Shown here: positions 34,263-42,923 of the stretch, piece after piece
How the letters are laid out: every line of letters begins with the position of its first letter
How positions within the stretch are numbered: position 1 is the first letter of the stretch
Assembly (NCBI RefSeq): GCF_040655075.1
Contig: NZ_JBFAJC010000027.1
Span: forward strand, 68,924 to 132,923
Length of the DNA: 64,000 nt
Direction of reading: 5' to 3'
From: Actinoallomurus sp040655075
Lineage (GTDB): Bacteria; Actinomycetota; Actinomycetes; Streptosporangiales; Streptosporangiaceae
Program-made: the position numbers and the translations under genes
Notes under the pieces: model-generated
What the model was told of the DNA's origin: nothing
What the model saw: only the letters and a program-made list of their open reading frames with translations
Databases searched by the model: none

Positions 34263-35434
34263 TGTTCATCGACCTGACCGACGAGCAGAAGACGCTCCGC
34301 GCCGAGCTGCGCGAGTACTTCGCCTCCTGCCTGACCCCCGACCAGCGCGAGGGGATCGCCGACGATCCGTTCGGCACCTCGTACATGGCGCACTGCCGAC
34401 GGCTCGGCCGCGACGGCATGCTCGGCATCGCGCTGCCCAAGGAGTACGGCGGCCGCGGCTTCGGCCACGTCGAGCAGCAGATCTTCGCCAACGAGATCGC
34501 CCGCGCCGAGGTGCCGTACCCGATCATCACGCTGAACACGGTCGCGCCGACGCTCGTGCAGTTCGGGACCGAGGAGCAGAAGAAGAGGTTCCTGCCCGGC
34601 ATCCTCGCCGGGGAGTGCCACTTCGCGATCGGCTACAGCGAGCCCGGCGCCGGCACCGACCTGGCCGCGCTGCGCACCACGGCGGTCCGGGACGGCGACC
34701 ACTACATCGTCAACGGCCAGAAGATCTTCACCTCGGGCGCGCACTACGCCGACTACGTCTGGCTGGCCGCGCGCACCGACCCGGAGGCCAAGAAGCACAA
34801 GGGCATCTCGATGCTCATCGTCGACTGCAAGGACCCCGGCTTCTCGTGGACGCCGATCGTCACCATGGACGGCCGCCACCACACGAACTCCACCTACTAC
34901 CAGGACGTCAAGGTCCCCGCCGACCTGCTCGTCGGCGAGGAGAACAAGGGCTGGAACCTCATCGTCAACCAGCTCAACCACGAGCGGGTCACCCTCGGCC
35001 CGGCCGGGAACATCGGGCACACCTACGACCGCTTCGTCCGCTGGGCCCGCACCAAGAAGGGCCGCGACGGCCGGCCGCTCATCGAACAGCCCGACGTACG
35101 GCGCGCGGTCGCGCAGGTCCACGCGTACCTGCGCGTCAACGAGCTCCTCAACTGGCAGGTCGCCGCCAACATGGACCTCGGCTGGCTCGGCGCGCCCGAC
35201 GCGTCCGCCACCAAGATCTACGGGTCGGAGCGGATGCAGGACGTCGGCCGCGTCGTCGGCGAGGCGCTCGCCCGCTACGGCGACCCCGGCGACGAGGAGA
35301 CCCGCGACTTCATCGACCGCCTCGACCACGGGGTCAAGGGCGCGATCGTGCTGACCTTCGGCGGCGGCGTCAACGAGATCCAGCGGGAGCTCATCGCGAT
35401 GATCGGCCTCGGCCTGCCGCGCGCCCCCCGGTGA
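34262..35434 (+). CDS. chsE2: Acyl-CoA dehydrogenase, ChsE2/FadE29-like subunit
   Basis: The 390-residue protein has LPKEYGGRGFGHVEQQIF, the FAD/substrate motif GYSEPGAGTDLAALRT, GQKIFTSGAHYADYVWLAARTD (key part GQKIFTSGAHYADY) and a C-terminal domain with NHERVTLGPAG. Length and sequence style match FadE29. With the upstream subunit it should form the flavin-dependent heterotetramer that desaturates the three-carbon side-chain CoA ester. Start ATG overlaps the chsE1 stop, so equal synthesis is expected. The next gene starts 10 bp downstream. Confidence 0.9.
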   Translation: MFIDLTDEQKTLRAELREYFASCLTPDQREGIADDPFGTSYMAHCRRLGRDGMLGIALPKEYGGRGFGHVEQQIFANEIARAEVPYPIITLNTVAPTLVQFGTEEQKKRFLPGILAGECHFAIGYSEPGAGTDLAALRTTAVRDGDHYIVNGQKIFTSGAHYADYVWLAARTDPEAKKHKGISMLIVDCKDPGFSWTPIVTMDGRHHTNSTYYQDVKVPADLLVGEENKGWNLIVNQLNHERVTLGPAGNIGHTYDRFVRWARTKKGRDGRPLIEQPDVRRAVAQVHAYLRVNELLNWQVAANMDLGWLGAPDASATKIYGSERMQDVGRVVGEALARYGDPGDEETRDFIDRLDHGVKGAIVLTFGGGVNEIQRELIAMIGLGLPRAPR

Positions 35435-35444
35435 AGGAGTCACT

Positions 35445-36773
35445 TTGCACGACCAGTTGATGGCCCTCGCCGAGGAGCTGACCGCCGCGGGGGAGAGCCC
35501 CGCGTCCCCCTGCCCGGACCCGGTGAACGCCGCCATGATCCGCAACTGGACCCAGGCGCTCGGCGACCGCGGCGACCGCTGGGCGGCGACCGCGCCCCCG
35601 GCGATGATCCAGGTCTGGTCGATGCCGGGCCTGGACCGGGACAAGCCCGCGTCGATCGCGGACCGCCCCCTGACGCTGCTGAACGAGTCCGGGTTCACCG
35701 GCGTCGTCGCGACCAACTGCGAGCAGACGTACGACCGGTACCTGCGGCACGGCGAACGGCTGCGCTCGACCATGAGGTTCGCGGGCGTGACCGGGCCGAA
35801 GCGCACCGGCCTCGGCGAGGGCTACTTCGTCACCTGGTACCAGGCCTGGTACTCCGGGGACGAGCGCGTCGCCGAGATGATGTTCCGGGTGCTGAAGTTC
35901 CGTCCCCGCGTGAGGGGCGCGGCGAAGGGACGCCACCCGCTGCGGCCCGCCGTCGGCCTCGACACGCGCTTCTTCTGGGACGGCGTACGCGAGGGCGAGC
36001 TGCGCATCCAGCGTTGCGCCGAGTGCGGGCGGCTGCGCCACCCGCCCGGCCCGATGTGCCCGAGCTGCCACGCGACCAAACGCGACCACGTCGCGGCGAG
36101 CGGCCGTGGCACGCTCCACAGCTACGTCGTCCACCACCACCCGCCGGTCCCCGGGCACGAGCCGCCGTTCGTCGTCGCCCTCGTCGACCTGGAGGAGGGC
36201 GTCCGCATGGTCGGCAACCTCCTCGACTGCCCGCCCGGCCAGGTACGCGTCGGCATGCCCGTCGAGCTGATCTTCCAGGAGATGGACGACGAGCTGACGC
36301 TGCCCCAGTGGCGCCCGGCGGGAGCGCCTGCGGCTTCGGCGGCGTCGGCGTCCGGGGCGTCGACTTCGGCAGCGTCGGCGTCGAAGGCCGCGCCGGAACC
36401 GGCCGCGGAGGCCGCCGACGGCCTGCCGGGGCTGAGCGTTGAGCTGACGCCGACCTTCGTCATCTCCACAGCCCTGGCCACCCGCGACTTCACGCCGGTC
36501 CACCACGACACCGCCCTCGCCCGGGCCCAGGGGTCGAAGGACATCTTCCTCAACATCCTGACCACCATCGGCCTGGTCCAGCGCTACGTCCTGGAGGGCC
36601 TGCCGGACGCCGTCCTGGAGGGCATCTCCGTACGGCTCGGCGTCCCCGCGTACGCCGGTGACACGCTGACGATGACCGGCCGCGTCGTCGACGACCGCAC
36701 CGTCGAGGTACGCGGCGCGGTGAGCCTCGGCGACCACGCCATCGCGACCGTACGACTCAAGGAGCGAGCATGA
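35445..36773 (+). CDS. chsH2-chsH1: Fused ChsH2-ChsH1 steroid enoyl-CoA hydratase
   Basis: One 442-residue frame holds what mycobacteria encode as two proteins. Residues 1-150 are a MaoC-like hot-dog domain; residues 180-290 are a DUF35 domain with a zinc site (Cys191, 194, 205, 208) and OB fold. An Ala/Ser-rich linker (about 291-326) leads to a second MaoC-like domain (327-442) with RDFTPVHHD, the Asp/His hydratase motif of ChsH1. It hydrates the unsaturated C22 steroid CoA, and the DUF35 part docks the aldolase Ltp2. The TTG start follows GAAGGAG at 8 bp. The stop overlaps ltp2. Confidence 0.88.
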   Translation: MHDQLMALAEELTAAGESPASPCPDPVNAAMIRNWTQALGDRGDRWAATAPPAMIQVWSMPGLDRDKPASIADRPLTLLNESGFTGVVATNCEQTYDRYLRHGERLRSTMRFAGVTGPKRTGLGEGYFVTWYQAWYSGDERVAEMMFRVLKFRPRVRGAAKGRHPLRPAVGLDTRFFWDGVREGELRIQRCAECGRLRHPPGPMCPSCHATKRDHVAASGRGTLHSYVVHHHPPVPGHEPPFVVALVDLEEGVRMVGNLLDCPPGQVRVGMPVELIFQEMDDELTLPQWRPAGAPAASAASASGASTSAASASKAAPEPAAEAADGLPGLSVELTPTFVISTALATRDFTPVHHDTALARAQGSKDIFLNILTTIGLVQRYVLEGLPDAVLEGISVRLGVPAYAGDTLTMTGRVVDDRTVEVRGAVSLGDHAIATVRLKERA

Positions 36774-37939
36774 CGATCTCCGGTAAGGCGGCGATCGCCG
36801 GGATCGGGGCGACCGAGTTCTCCAAGGAGTCGGGGCGCTCGGAGCTCCAGCTCGCCGCCGAGGCGTGCATCGACGCGATCAAGGACGCCGGGCTGACGCC
36901 GTCCGACGTCGACGGCCTGGTGACGTTCTCGTCGGACACCAACTCCGAGATCGCGGTGGCCCGGGAGCTGGGCATCCCCGGTCTGTCCTTCTTCTCCCGC
37001 GTCGAGTACGGCGGCGGCGCGGCCTGCGGCACCGTCGCCCACGCGGCGATGGCGGTGGCGACCGGGCAGGCCCGGACGGTCGTGTGCTACCGGGCGTTCA
37101 ACGAACGGTCCGGGCACCGCTTCGGCCAGGCCGCGCCCCGCTCGGAGCACGCCGCCACGTCCACCGATCTGGAGTTCTCCTTTCACCTGCCGTACGGTTT
37201 CGCCACCCCGGCCGCCTGGGTGGCGATGTACGCCCGGCGCTACATGCACGAGTACGGCGTGACCAGCGAGGACTTCGGCCGGGTGGCGGTCGCCATGCGC
37301 CGCCACGCGGCGACCAACCCCAAGGCGTGGTTCCACGAGCGGCCGATCACCCTCGACGACCACCAGGCCAGCCGATGGGTCGTCGAGCCCCTGCACCTGC
37401 TCGACTGCTGCCAGGAGTCCGACGGCGGCGTCGCGATCGTCGTGACGAGCGCCGAACGCGCCCGCGACCTGCCCCACCCGCCCGCCGTGGTCAGAGCGGC
37501 CGCGCAGGGCGCGGGGCCGAACCAGATGATGATGTTCGGGTACTACGAGACGGACCTGACGACCCTGCCCGCGATGGGCCGGGTGGGGGACACGCTCTGG
37601 CGGCAGGCCGGGATCGGGCCGGACGACGTGCGGACGGCGATCCTGTACGACCACTTCACGCCGTTCGTCCTCGTACAGCTTGAGGAGCTGGGTTTCTGCG
37701 GGCGCGGGGAGGCGAAGGACTTCGTCGCGGACGGCGGCATCGAGTTGGACGGGCGCCTGCCGGTCAACCCGAACGGCGGCCAGCTCGGCGAGGCGTACAT
37801 CCACGGCATGAACGGCATCGCCGAGGCCGTACGCCAGGTCCGCGGCACCTCGGTCAACCAGGTCGCCGGGGTCGAGCACGTCATCGTGACCGCCGGAACG
37901 GGCGTCCCGACGAGCGGCCTGATCCTCGGCCGGTCGTGA
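36770..37939 (+). CDS. ltp2: Ltp2-like retro-aldolase (thiolase-superfamily lipid transfer protein)
   Basis: The 389-residue protein has the SCP-x thiolase fold (AAIAGIGATEFSKESGRSEL at the N-terminus, YGGGAACGTVAHAAMAV, and NPNGGQLGEAYIHGMNG near the end). The canonical thiolase cysteine and histidine are not kept; tyrosines such as those in ILYDHFTPF and GEAYIHG are available as in Ltp2. It cleaves the hydrated side chain to a 17-keto steroid plus propionyl-CoA, bound to the DUF35 domain of ChsH2. AAGGAG precedes the ATG, which overlaps the fused hydratase stop (ATGA). It ends the operon. Confidence 0.92.
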   Translation: MTISGKAAIAGIGATEFSKESGRSELQLAAEACIDAIKDAGLTPSDVDGLVTFSSDTNSEIAVARELGIPGLSFFSRVEYGGGAACGTVAHAAMAVATGQARTVVCYRAFNERSGHRFGQAAPRSEHAATSTDLEFSFHLPYGFATPAAWVAMYARRYMHEYGVTSEDFGRVAVAMRRHAATNPKAWFHERPITLDDHQASRWVVEPLHLLDCCQESDGGVAIVVTSAERARDLPHPPAVVRAAAQGAGPNQMMMFGYYETDLTTLPAMGRVGDTLWRQAGIGPDDVRTAILYDHFTPFVLVQLEELGFCGRGEAKDFVADGGIELDGRLPVNPNGGQLGEAYIHGMNGIAEAVRQVRGTSVNQVAGVEHVIVTAGTGVPTSGLILGRS

Positions 37940-38076
37940 GTGTTCGCGCTGCTGAAACCGCATTTCGCGGTAAATCTTACATTGCCCGCTATTAACGGCA
38001 ATTGCATTGTTCCTGCGCCTTCTTACTGCCTTGAGTGGAGATAGCTGCTTTTATTCATCAACGGGGGGAAGGCTCG

Positions 38077-38442
38077 ATGCGTCACATCGCTCCGCTTCTG
38101 CTGACGCCCGTCCTGGGCACCGGTCTGATCATGGGGACAGTTGAGGCTCCGCAGGCATCGGCGCAAACCGGATCGGCGCACGCAGCATCGGCGATCGCCC
38201 AGCGGAATACCGCGGTGAAGCCGAAACCCGAGCACGAGAAACACGCCCGCGAGCCGTACGCCGCCGGATTCCGGCAGGGCTACTCCGAGGGATTCGCCGA
38301 CGGCAAGAAGGCCTGCCGCACTGTGGGCATCGCGGCGCAGCGGCAGAAGACGACCACCGGCGTCGCCGCCTTCCGCGAGGGCTTCGCGGCCGGCTATCCC
38401 TCCGGCTTCTCCGCCGGATGCGCCATGGCCAAGCGCCATTGA
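38077..38442 (+). CDS. Small secreted protein with Gly/aromatic repeats
   Basis: The 121-residue product has a signal peptide (MRHIAPLLLTPVLGTGLIMG, cut probably after ASA or AQT). The mature part is Lys/Glu-rich, then shows two similar blocks: YAAGFRQGYSEGFADGKKAC and FREGFAAGYPSGFSAGC, each with a Gly-aromatic spacing of four and a cysteine, so an intramolecular or intermolecular disulfide is possible. No family recognised. ATG 38077 follows GGGGGGAAGG. The gene stands alone behind an AT-richer 137-bp gap, after the steroid operon. Confidence 0.75.
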   Translation: MRHIAPLLLTPVLGTGLIMGTVEAPQASAQTGSAHAASAIAQRNTAVKPKPEHEKHAREPYAAGFRQGYSEGFADGKKACRTVGIAAQRQKTTTGVAAFREGFAAGYPSGFSAGCAMAKRH

Positions 38443-38677
38443 CGTCTCGGCTCGGTCCCGGCGTCCTCTGCCGGGACCGACGGCCACGGCCGGGAGATAG
38501 GTGACGTGCGCTGGAAGGCCAGGCCTCTCAGCTGCGAGGAAACCAGTCCCGCCAAAAGGTCCTCTGACCTTTGACTTCGTCCTGCGCGGCCGCCTACGTT
38601 CCGAATAGATGACCGGTCGGCTTGGAATCGCTCGCGTCGGTCACGGAATCCATTCCCTTACCTCAAAGAAGATCATC

Positions 38678-39391
38678 ATGAGCTCTCAGGACCAGAAGGT
38701 CGCCATCATCACCGGCGCGGGACAGGGCATCGGCGCCGGCCTCGTCGGCGCGTACCGCAAGCTCGGTTACGCCGTCGTCGCCACCTCGCGCACCATCGCC
38801 CCCTCCGACGAGGCGGGCATCCTGACCGTCCAGGGCGACATCGGCGACCCGGCCACCGCCGAGCGCGTCATCGCCGCCGCTGTGGAGCGGTTCGGCCGCG
38901 TCGACACCCTCGTCAACAACGCGGGAATCTTCGTCGCCAAGCCCTTCACCGACTACACCCAGGACGACTACGCCGCCGTGACCGGTGTGAACCTCGCCGG
39001 CTTCTTCTGGATCACCCAGCTGGCCGTCGAGCGCATGCTCGCCCAGGGTGGCGGTCACATCGTCAACATCACCACCAGCCTGGTCGACAACGCCGACTCC
39101 CGCGTCCCCTCCGTGCTGGCCTCACTGACCAAGGGCGGGCTGCAGTCCGCCACCAAGTCCCTCGCCATCGAGTACGCCACCCGCGGCATCCGCGCCAACG
39201 CCGTCTCGCCGGGCACCATCAAGACCCCGATGCATCCCGAGCAGACCCACGGGGCCCTCGCCGCCCTGCAACCCGTCGGCCGGATGGGCGAGCAGAGCGA
39301 CATCGTGGACGCGGTGATCTACTTGGAGAACGCCCCGTTCGTCACCGGCGAGATCCTCCACGTCGACGGCGGCGTGAGCGCGGGACACTGA
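38678..39391 (+). CDS. SDR-family protein lacking the catalytic tyrosine
   Basis: This 237-residue protein has the classical SDR features TGAGQGIGAGLVGAYRKLG, GDIGD, LVNNAGIFVAKPF and AVSPGTIKTPMH. At the active site YxxxK is replaced by ASLTK (in SVLASLTKGGL), so Tyr is Ala while Lys and the upstream Ser region (NITTSL) remain. It may therefore bind NAD(P) without normal reduction or use another residue; similar ALASLTKGG sequences are remembered from other SDRs, so this is probably a subfamily trait. It is 27 bp before the NTF2-like gene and probably cotranscribed. Confidence 0.88.
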   Translation: MSSQDQKVAIITGAGQGIGAGLVGAYRKLGYAVVATSRTIAPSDEAGILTVQGDIGDPATAERVIAAAVERFGRVDTLVNNAGIFVAKPFTDYTQDDYAAVTGVNLAGFFWITQLAVERMLAQGGGHIVNITTSLVDNADSRVPSVLASLTKGGLQSATKSLAIEYATRGIRANAVSPGTIKTPMHPEQTHGALAALQPVGRMGEQSDIVDAVIYLENAPFVTGEILHVDGGVSAGH

Positions 39392-39418
39392 ACCCCGGTC
39401 TGTTTCCACAGGAGAACC

Positions 39419-39802
39419 GTGACGGACGGCATGACTGACATCGAAACGATCCTGCGCGGCGTCCTCGACCAGTGGAAGTCGGGCGTCGACGCCCATGAGC
39501 CGCATCGGGTCGCCTCCCTCTTCACCGAAGACGCGATCTTCCAGGGGCTGCACCCGTACAGCGTCGGAAGGCAGGGCGTCGCCGACTACTACGAATCCCA
39601 GCCCCTCGGCCTGTCGGCCGCGTATCGCATTCTGGAGAGCAGACGTCTTTCCGGCGACCTCGTGCTCGGATACCTGGCCGTCGACTTCTCGTTCACCGAC
39701 CGGCCCACGCTGAGCGTCAACCTCGGCGTACTGCTGAAGCGCTCGGAAGGCGACTGGTACATCACCCACTACCAGGTCTCCCGCCTCGACCAGGTTGATT
39801 GA
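39419..39802 (+). CDS. NTF2-like protein (SgcJ/EcaC/SnoaL type)
   Basis: The 127-residue product has the cone-shaped NTF2 fold pattern: helices at the N-terminus (ILRGVLDQWKSGVDAHE), VASLFTEDAIFQGLHP, then strands ending VLLKRSEGDWYITHYQVSRL. Related proteins are small cyclases, isomerases or ligand-binding proteins. The GTG start follows AGGAGAACC. It is downstream of the Tyr-less SDR and may act with it on one small molecule; no specific function can be given. Confidence 0.85.
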   Translation: MTDGMTDIETILRGVLDQWKSGVDAHEPHRVASLFTEDAIFQGLHPYSVGRQGVADYYESQPLGLSAAYRILESRRLSGDLVLGYLAVDFSFTDRPTLSVNLGVLLKRSEGDWYITHYQVSRLDQVD

Positions 39803-39858
39803 AATCTGTCGCGCCCGCGCCAATGGACATGGCGCGGGCGCTGCCACATGCTGGGCCC

Positions 39859-40023
39859 ATGAGCGACGATCAGGGCGACCGGCCCGGCGCCGGGCGGTGG
39901 GCGACACTGCCGCCGCGCGTGCGTCTTCAGGACACCGTCGCGGTACAGGAGACGCCGCCCAAGCCGCAGGTGGTCCTGACCCCGGACGACCCTCTCCGCG
40001 AAGCCACCACCGTCGGAGGCTGA
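39859..40023 (+). CDS. Small hypothetical protein
   Basis: This 54-residue frame starts MSDDQGDRPGAGRWATLPP and contains RVRLQDTVAVQETPP. Pro-rich and charged, without membrane segments. The short upstream region has no ribosome site, so it may be leaderless. Similar small actinomycete proteins are vaguely remembered but not named. Confidence 0.5.
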   Translation: MSDDQGDRPGAGRWATLPPRVRLQDTVAVQETPPKPQVVLTPDDPLREATTVGG

Positions 40024-40043
40024 TCGATCCGGCTCGAGGCGGG

Positions 40044-40481
40044 TCAGTCCGCCACGAGGCGGCTCCGGCGTCCCTCGCGCTCACGCTGCCGCCGGACGAC
40101 GTACGTCCCGGGCGCGCAGCCGGTGGCGCCGTGCTCCGGATGCAGCAGGTAGGCGACGGCCGACGTTTCGAATACGCCGATCGCCAGCCCGTCGGAGTCG
40201 AAGACGCGTGTGGTCCAGCGGCAGGTGCCCGGGTCGGCCACGAGCGTGTGCGGATTGCCGCCGGCCTCGCCGCGCAGCAACTCGACACCCTCGGCCGGCA
40301 CATCGGCCCAGGCGGGGTCCGGCCAGTAGCGTATGGCCGCCGCGACCATGGAGAAGGGAATGACGATGAGGTCGCCCTGGGCCTGTAGCCCGTCGACGAC
40401 GGGGATGGTCACCGACGTCTCGAGATGGTCGAGTACGGCGAGTCCGGTCTGCTGGGACAGGGAAGCAAGCGTCACGGTCAT
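40044..40481 (-). CDS. Hypothetical protein in an operon with DUF6745
   Basis: The 145-residue product is soluble, with no recognised domain; the middle has DPGTCRWTTRVFDSDGLAIG and the end is basic (RRQREREGRRSRL). ATG 40481 lies 10 bp after the DUF6745 gene stop, with AGGTG upstream. The pair is probably cotranscribed. Confidence 0.7.
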   Translation of the reverse strand: MTVTLASLSQQTGLAVLDHLETSVTIPVVDGLQAQGDLIVIPFSMVAAAIRYWPDPAWADVPAEGVELLRGEAGGNPHTLVADPGTCRWTTRVFDSDGLAIGVFETSAVAYLLHPEHGATGCAPGTYVVRRQREREGRRSRLVAD

Positions 40482-40491
40482 GGAGATCACC

Positions 40492-41574
40492 TCAGGTTCG
40501 TCGAAGAAGGAGGGAGTACTGCTCGGCGGACAGCCCGTACGTCCAGCCGGCGGCGGCGATCGGATCGTCGAGGAAACCGGGCACGGTCAGCCCGTACCTG
40601 CGCCGCCGCCCGTCGCGTTCCACGGACCCGTTGACCGCGAGGAGCACCCGGGTGTCGCTGCGCAGGTCGTACAGCCGTAGTTCGGAGCCGGGATTCCCCG
40701 GGTCCGGCGCGGTCGCGATCAGGCGCAGCCCGGCCTGGTCGATGTAGGCGGACCAGCCCAGGCGCTCGGTCGCGCACCGACGGACCTCGACATTCGTCTC
40801 GGCGGCGATCCGCGCGACGGTCGGATTCGCGACGACCCAGGCGGGCACCCGCATCCCGTGCCAGGCGTACACGTCCCAGCCGTCCGCGTACCGCACGGCC
40901 GGGCCGTCCGCACAGTGCAGCCGGACCTCGCCCTCATTACCCCAGACCTCGGTGTGCAGGGCCACGGGCCGCTCCGCGACGACGCAGACGTCTTCGCGCG
41001 GCCACCACCATCCGCAGGAGCCGGCCACGGTCTTCCAGAGCTCGACCTGCCGTCTCTGCTCAAGCGTGAAGACCGTTCCGGTCACGCGGCGCAGCGCCTC
41101 ATAGTGGGCGACCCAGGAGACGTCCCGCAGGTCGTGCCAGGGACTACTGAGGTAGTCCCGTGAGTCGTGCGCCGCTCCCAGCGCCAGGTCGAGTGACCTG
41201 CCGACGGATTGCCGGAGCGACAGCTGGACGGCCCGATAGGTCAGCTGGTACGTCGATCGGTCGGTCCACCGGAAGCGTTCGTCGAGGTCACGGCGCAATC
41301 GCCCCCTGACCTGTTTGATCCGCGAGGGTACGGGCCATTCGGACAGATTCTCGATCGCCTCGCAACGCCGGGGACGAACTCCCGGCGGAACCGTCGTCAG
41401 GGCTGCGACGGGCGAGGACACCCAGTGGAACCGTGGCGGATCGAGCCCGATCAGGCGGTAGAGCTCGGAGATGGCGGCCTCTGCGGCCGGACGGTCGGCG
41501 GGCGACGTCGACAGAAGCCGGCCCAGCCATTCTTCGCGGATTTCGGCAGCTTCCCGCTGCGACAGCGCGCTCAC
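40492..41574 (-). CDS. DUF6745 protein
   Basis: The 360-residue protein matches the DUF6745 family by its order of segments: ELYRLIGLDPPRFHWVSSP near the N-terminus, SCGWWWPREDVCVVAERP, ALHTEV...RLHCADGPAVRYADGW, AWHGMRVPAWVV and the C-terminal YGLTVPGFLDDPIAAAGWTYGLS (GLTVPGFLDDPIAAAGWTYG). Function of the family is unknown. The frame is open to 41661, but the conserved region begins near GTG 41574. It precedes a small hypothetical gene. Confidence 0.78.
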   Translation of the reverse strand: MSALSQREAAEIREEWLGRLLSTSPADRPAAEAAISELYRLIGLDPPRFHWVSSPVAALTTVPPGVRPRRCEAIENLSEWPVPSRIKQVRGRLRRDLDERFRWTDRSTYQLTYRAVQLSLRQSVGRSLDLALGAAHDSRDYLSSPWHDLRDVSWVAHYEALRRVTGTVFTLEQRRQVELWKTVAGSCGWWWPREDVCVVAERPVALHTEVWGNEGEVRLHCADGPAVRYADGWDVYAWHGMRVPAWVVANPTVARIAAETNVEVRRCATERLGWSAYIDQAGLRLIATAPDPGNPGSELRLYDLRSDTRVLLAVNGSVERDGRRRRYGLTVPGFLDDPIAAAGWTYGLSAEQYSLLLRRT

Positions 41575-41690
41575 CCGATGAAGGCGGCGTCCGCCTTTCC
41601 AACGATCATGTTTGAAGAGTGACAGATCGACCGCGCCCCTGTCCACCCGCCGGCCGCCCACCGGCCGTCAGCTGCGGCGGCCGGGGCCCC

Positions 41691-42341
41691 TCAGTGAACG
41701 TGCGCGTCGTCGCCATCGATTACAAGGACCTGTCCGTCGCGTAGTGCCTGGTGCGGGACGCCGTCCGCACGGTACGACGCCGCGACCGCGTTCAGTGCCT
41801 CGCTCTCGGGGTGATCGGGGGAGTCGACGTGCGGAACGATGGCGTGGTCGAGGACGCCGAGTCCCGCCCAGGTCACCGGTTCGCCGTAGGTGCCGGGAAC
41901 GACCTGCGGGTCGTCGCAGTGCTCCAGGCCGCGCAGGCTCGGCGCGAGCACGCAGGCTCCGGCGCTGTACCCGGCGTACACCACCGCGTCGCGTCGCAGG
42001 AGGTCGGTCAACGCGGTGTCCGCGCCGCTACGGGCGAGGGCGTGGCGGAGCATGAAGACGTTCCCGCCCCGTACCCACACGGAGGGGTACCGGGCGAGTG
42101 CCGCCGCGACGTCGTCTTCACGCTGGTCGAAGAACTCGCGGAGATCGAGTTCGACCGGCTGCAATCCCAGCGCGGCCAACGCGCCGATCTCCCGACGGAC
42201 GCCTGCCCGGCGTTCGTTGTCGGGCTGGGCGTCCATCGCGTTGGCGATCACCGCGATGTCCGTTGGTCCGGAGTCACCGAGCAAAGCGCGCAGGCGCTCC
42301 GGGTGGTCGCCCAGACGGAATGAGGACAGGTACATGCGCAT
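41691..42341 (-). CDS. pepE: Peptidase E (S51 family dipeptidase)
   Basis: The 216-residue enzyme has the class I glutamine-amidotransferase-like fold of peptidase E: VWVRGGNVFMLRHAL, the nucleophile elbow YAGYSAGA with Ser126 and a C-terminal VLDHAIVPHVDSPDHPE with the histidine. These cytoplasmic enzymes release N-terminal Asp from dipeptides. The start is MRMYLSSFRLG. A decayed second copy lies at 49837-50243. The gene is on the same strand as, and 116 bp beyond, the DUF6745 gene start, apparently monocistronic. Confidence 0.9.
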   Translation of the reverse strand: MRMYLSSFRLGDHPERLRALLGDSGPTDIAVIANAMDAQPDNERRAGVRREIGALAALGLQPVELDLREFFDQREDDVAAALARYPSVWVRGGNVFMLRHALARSGADTALTDLLRRDAVVYAGYSAGACVLAPSLRGLEHCDDPQVVPGTYGEPVTWAGLGVLDHAIVPHVDSPDHPESEALNAVAASYRADGVPHQALRDGQVLVIDGDDAHVH

Positions 42342-42432
42342 CAGGCACCCGTTCGATGTCGCGGTCGGATGATCACCTCAATGATGCAACCCGTCACGGC
42401 GGCTCGGCCGACGGGCCGCCGAGTGACACGGC

Positions 42433-42467
42433 CGGTCGGCGTCGGCATCACCGGCCGACGCCGACCG
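42433..42467 (-). terminator. Strong hairpin after the small secreted protein gene
   Basis: Two 14-base arms (CGGTCGGCGTCGGC and its complement) pair perfectly around a 7-base loop, 11 bp beyond the stop of the minus-strand gene at 42478. Position and strength suggest a terminator. Confidence 0.7.
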
Positions 42468-42477
42468 AGCTCCACGC

Positions 42478-42714
42478 CTACTTGGAGGCCGGTACCGCCG
42501 GCTCGGCGGGGACGCACGACGGGCCGTCCTCGGGTGCCCGCCGCTTGTCGTCGGTCGCGGCGTCGCCCGCCGGCCCGACCGCCTTGGTCATCGGACCGGC
42601 CGTCACGCAGCGACCGTCGTCGTGGGCCGCGTAGGCCACGCCGGCGGCGGTCGCTCCGCCCACGATCAGGGCCGCCGCGCCGACCACGAGCGCCAGTCCG
42701 CGTCGAGTTCTCAT
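42478..42714 (-). CDS. Small secreted protein
   Basis: The 78-residue product has a basic start and hydrophobic signal segment (MRTRRGLALVVGAAALIVGG) ending near AYA, then a short polar mature chain with two cysteines (GRCVTAG and PSCVPAE). No family recognised. It is divergent from a two-component system, about 210 bp away, and could be its regulated target; this is inference from position. Confidence 0.65.
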   Translation of the reverse strand: MRTRRGLALVVGAAALIVGGATAAGVAYAAHDDGRCVTAGPMTKAVGPAGDAATDDKRRAPEDGPSCVPAEPAVPASK

Positions 42715-42923
42715 CGGTCACTCCTCCGTCTCGGTGTTCCACCAGCCCGGACCGGTGCGGCCTCGGACCAACGCTCATTCAGCCAGACCCGACATTCGGT
42801 CACCGTTTGCGGAATTCCGCGTACGAGCGCCCGTCGTACACGCCATGGACCGAACGCTGACCGAACGCCCGAGACGGGATGATGTGCCCGAACGCCCGTG
42901 GAGTGACCAAGAAGGACGAGCTT

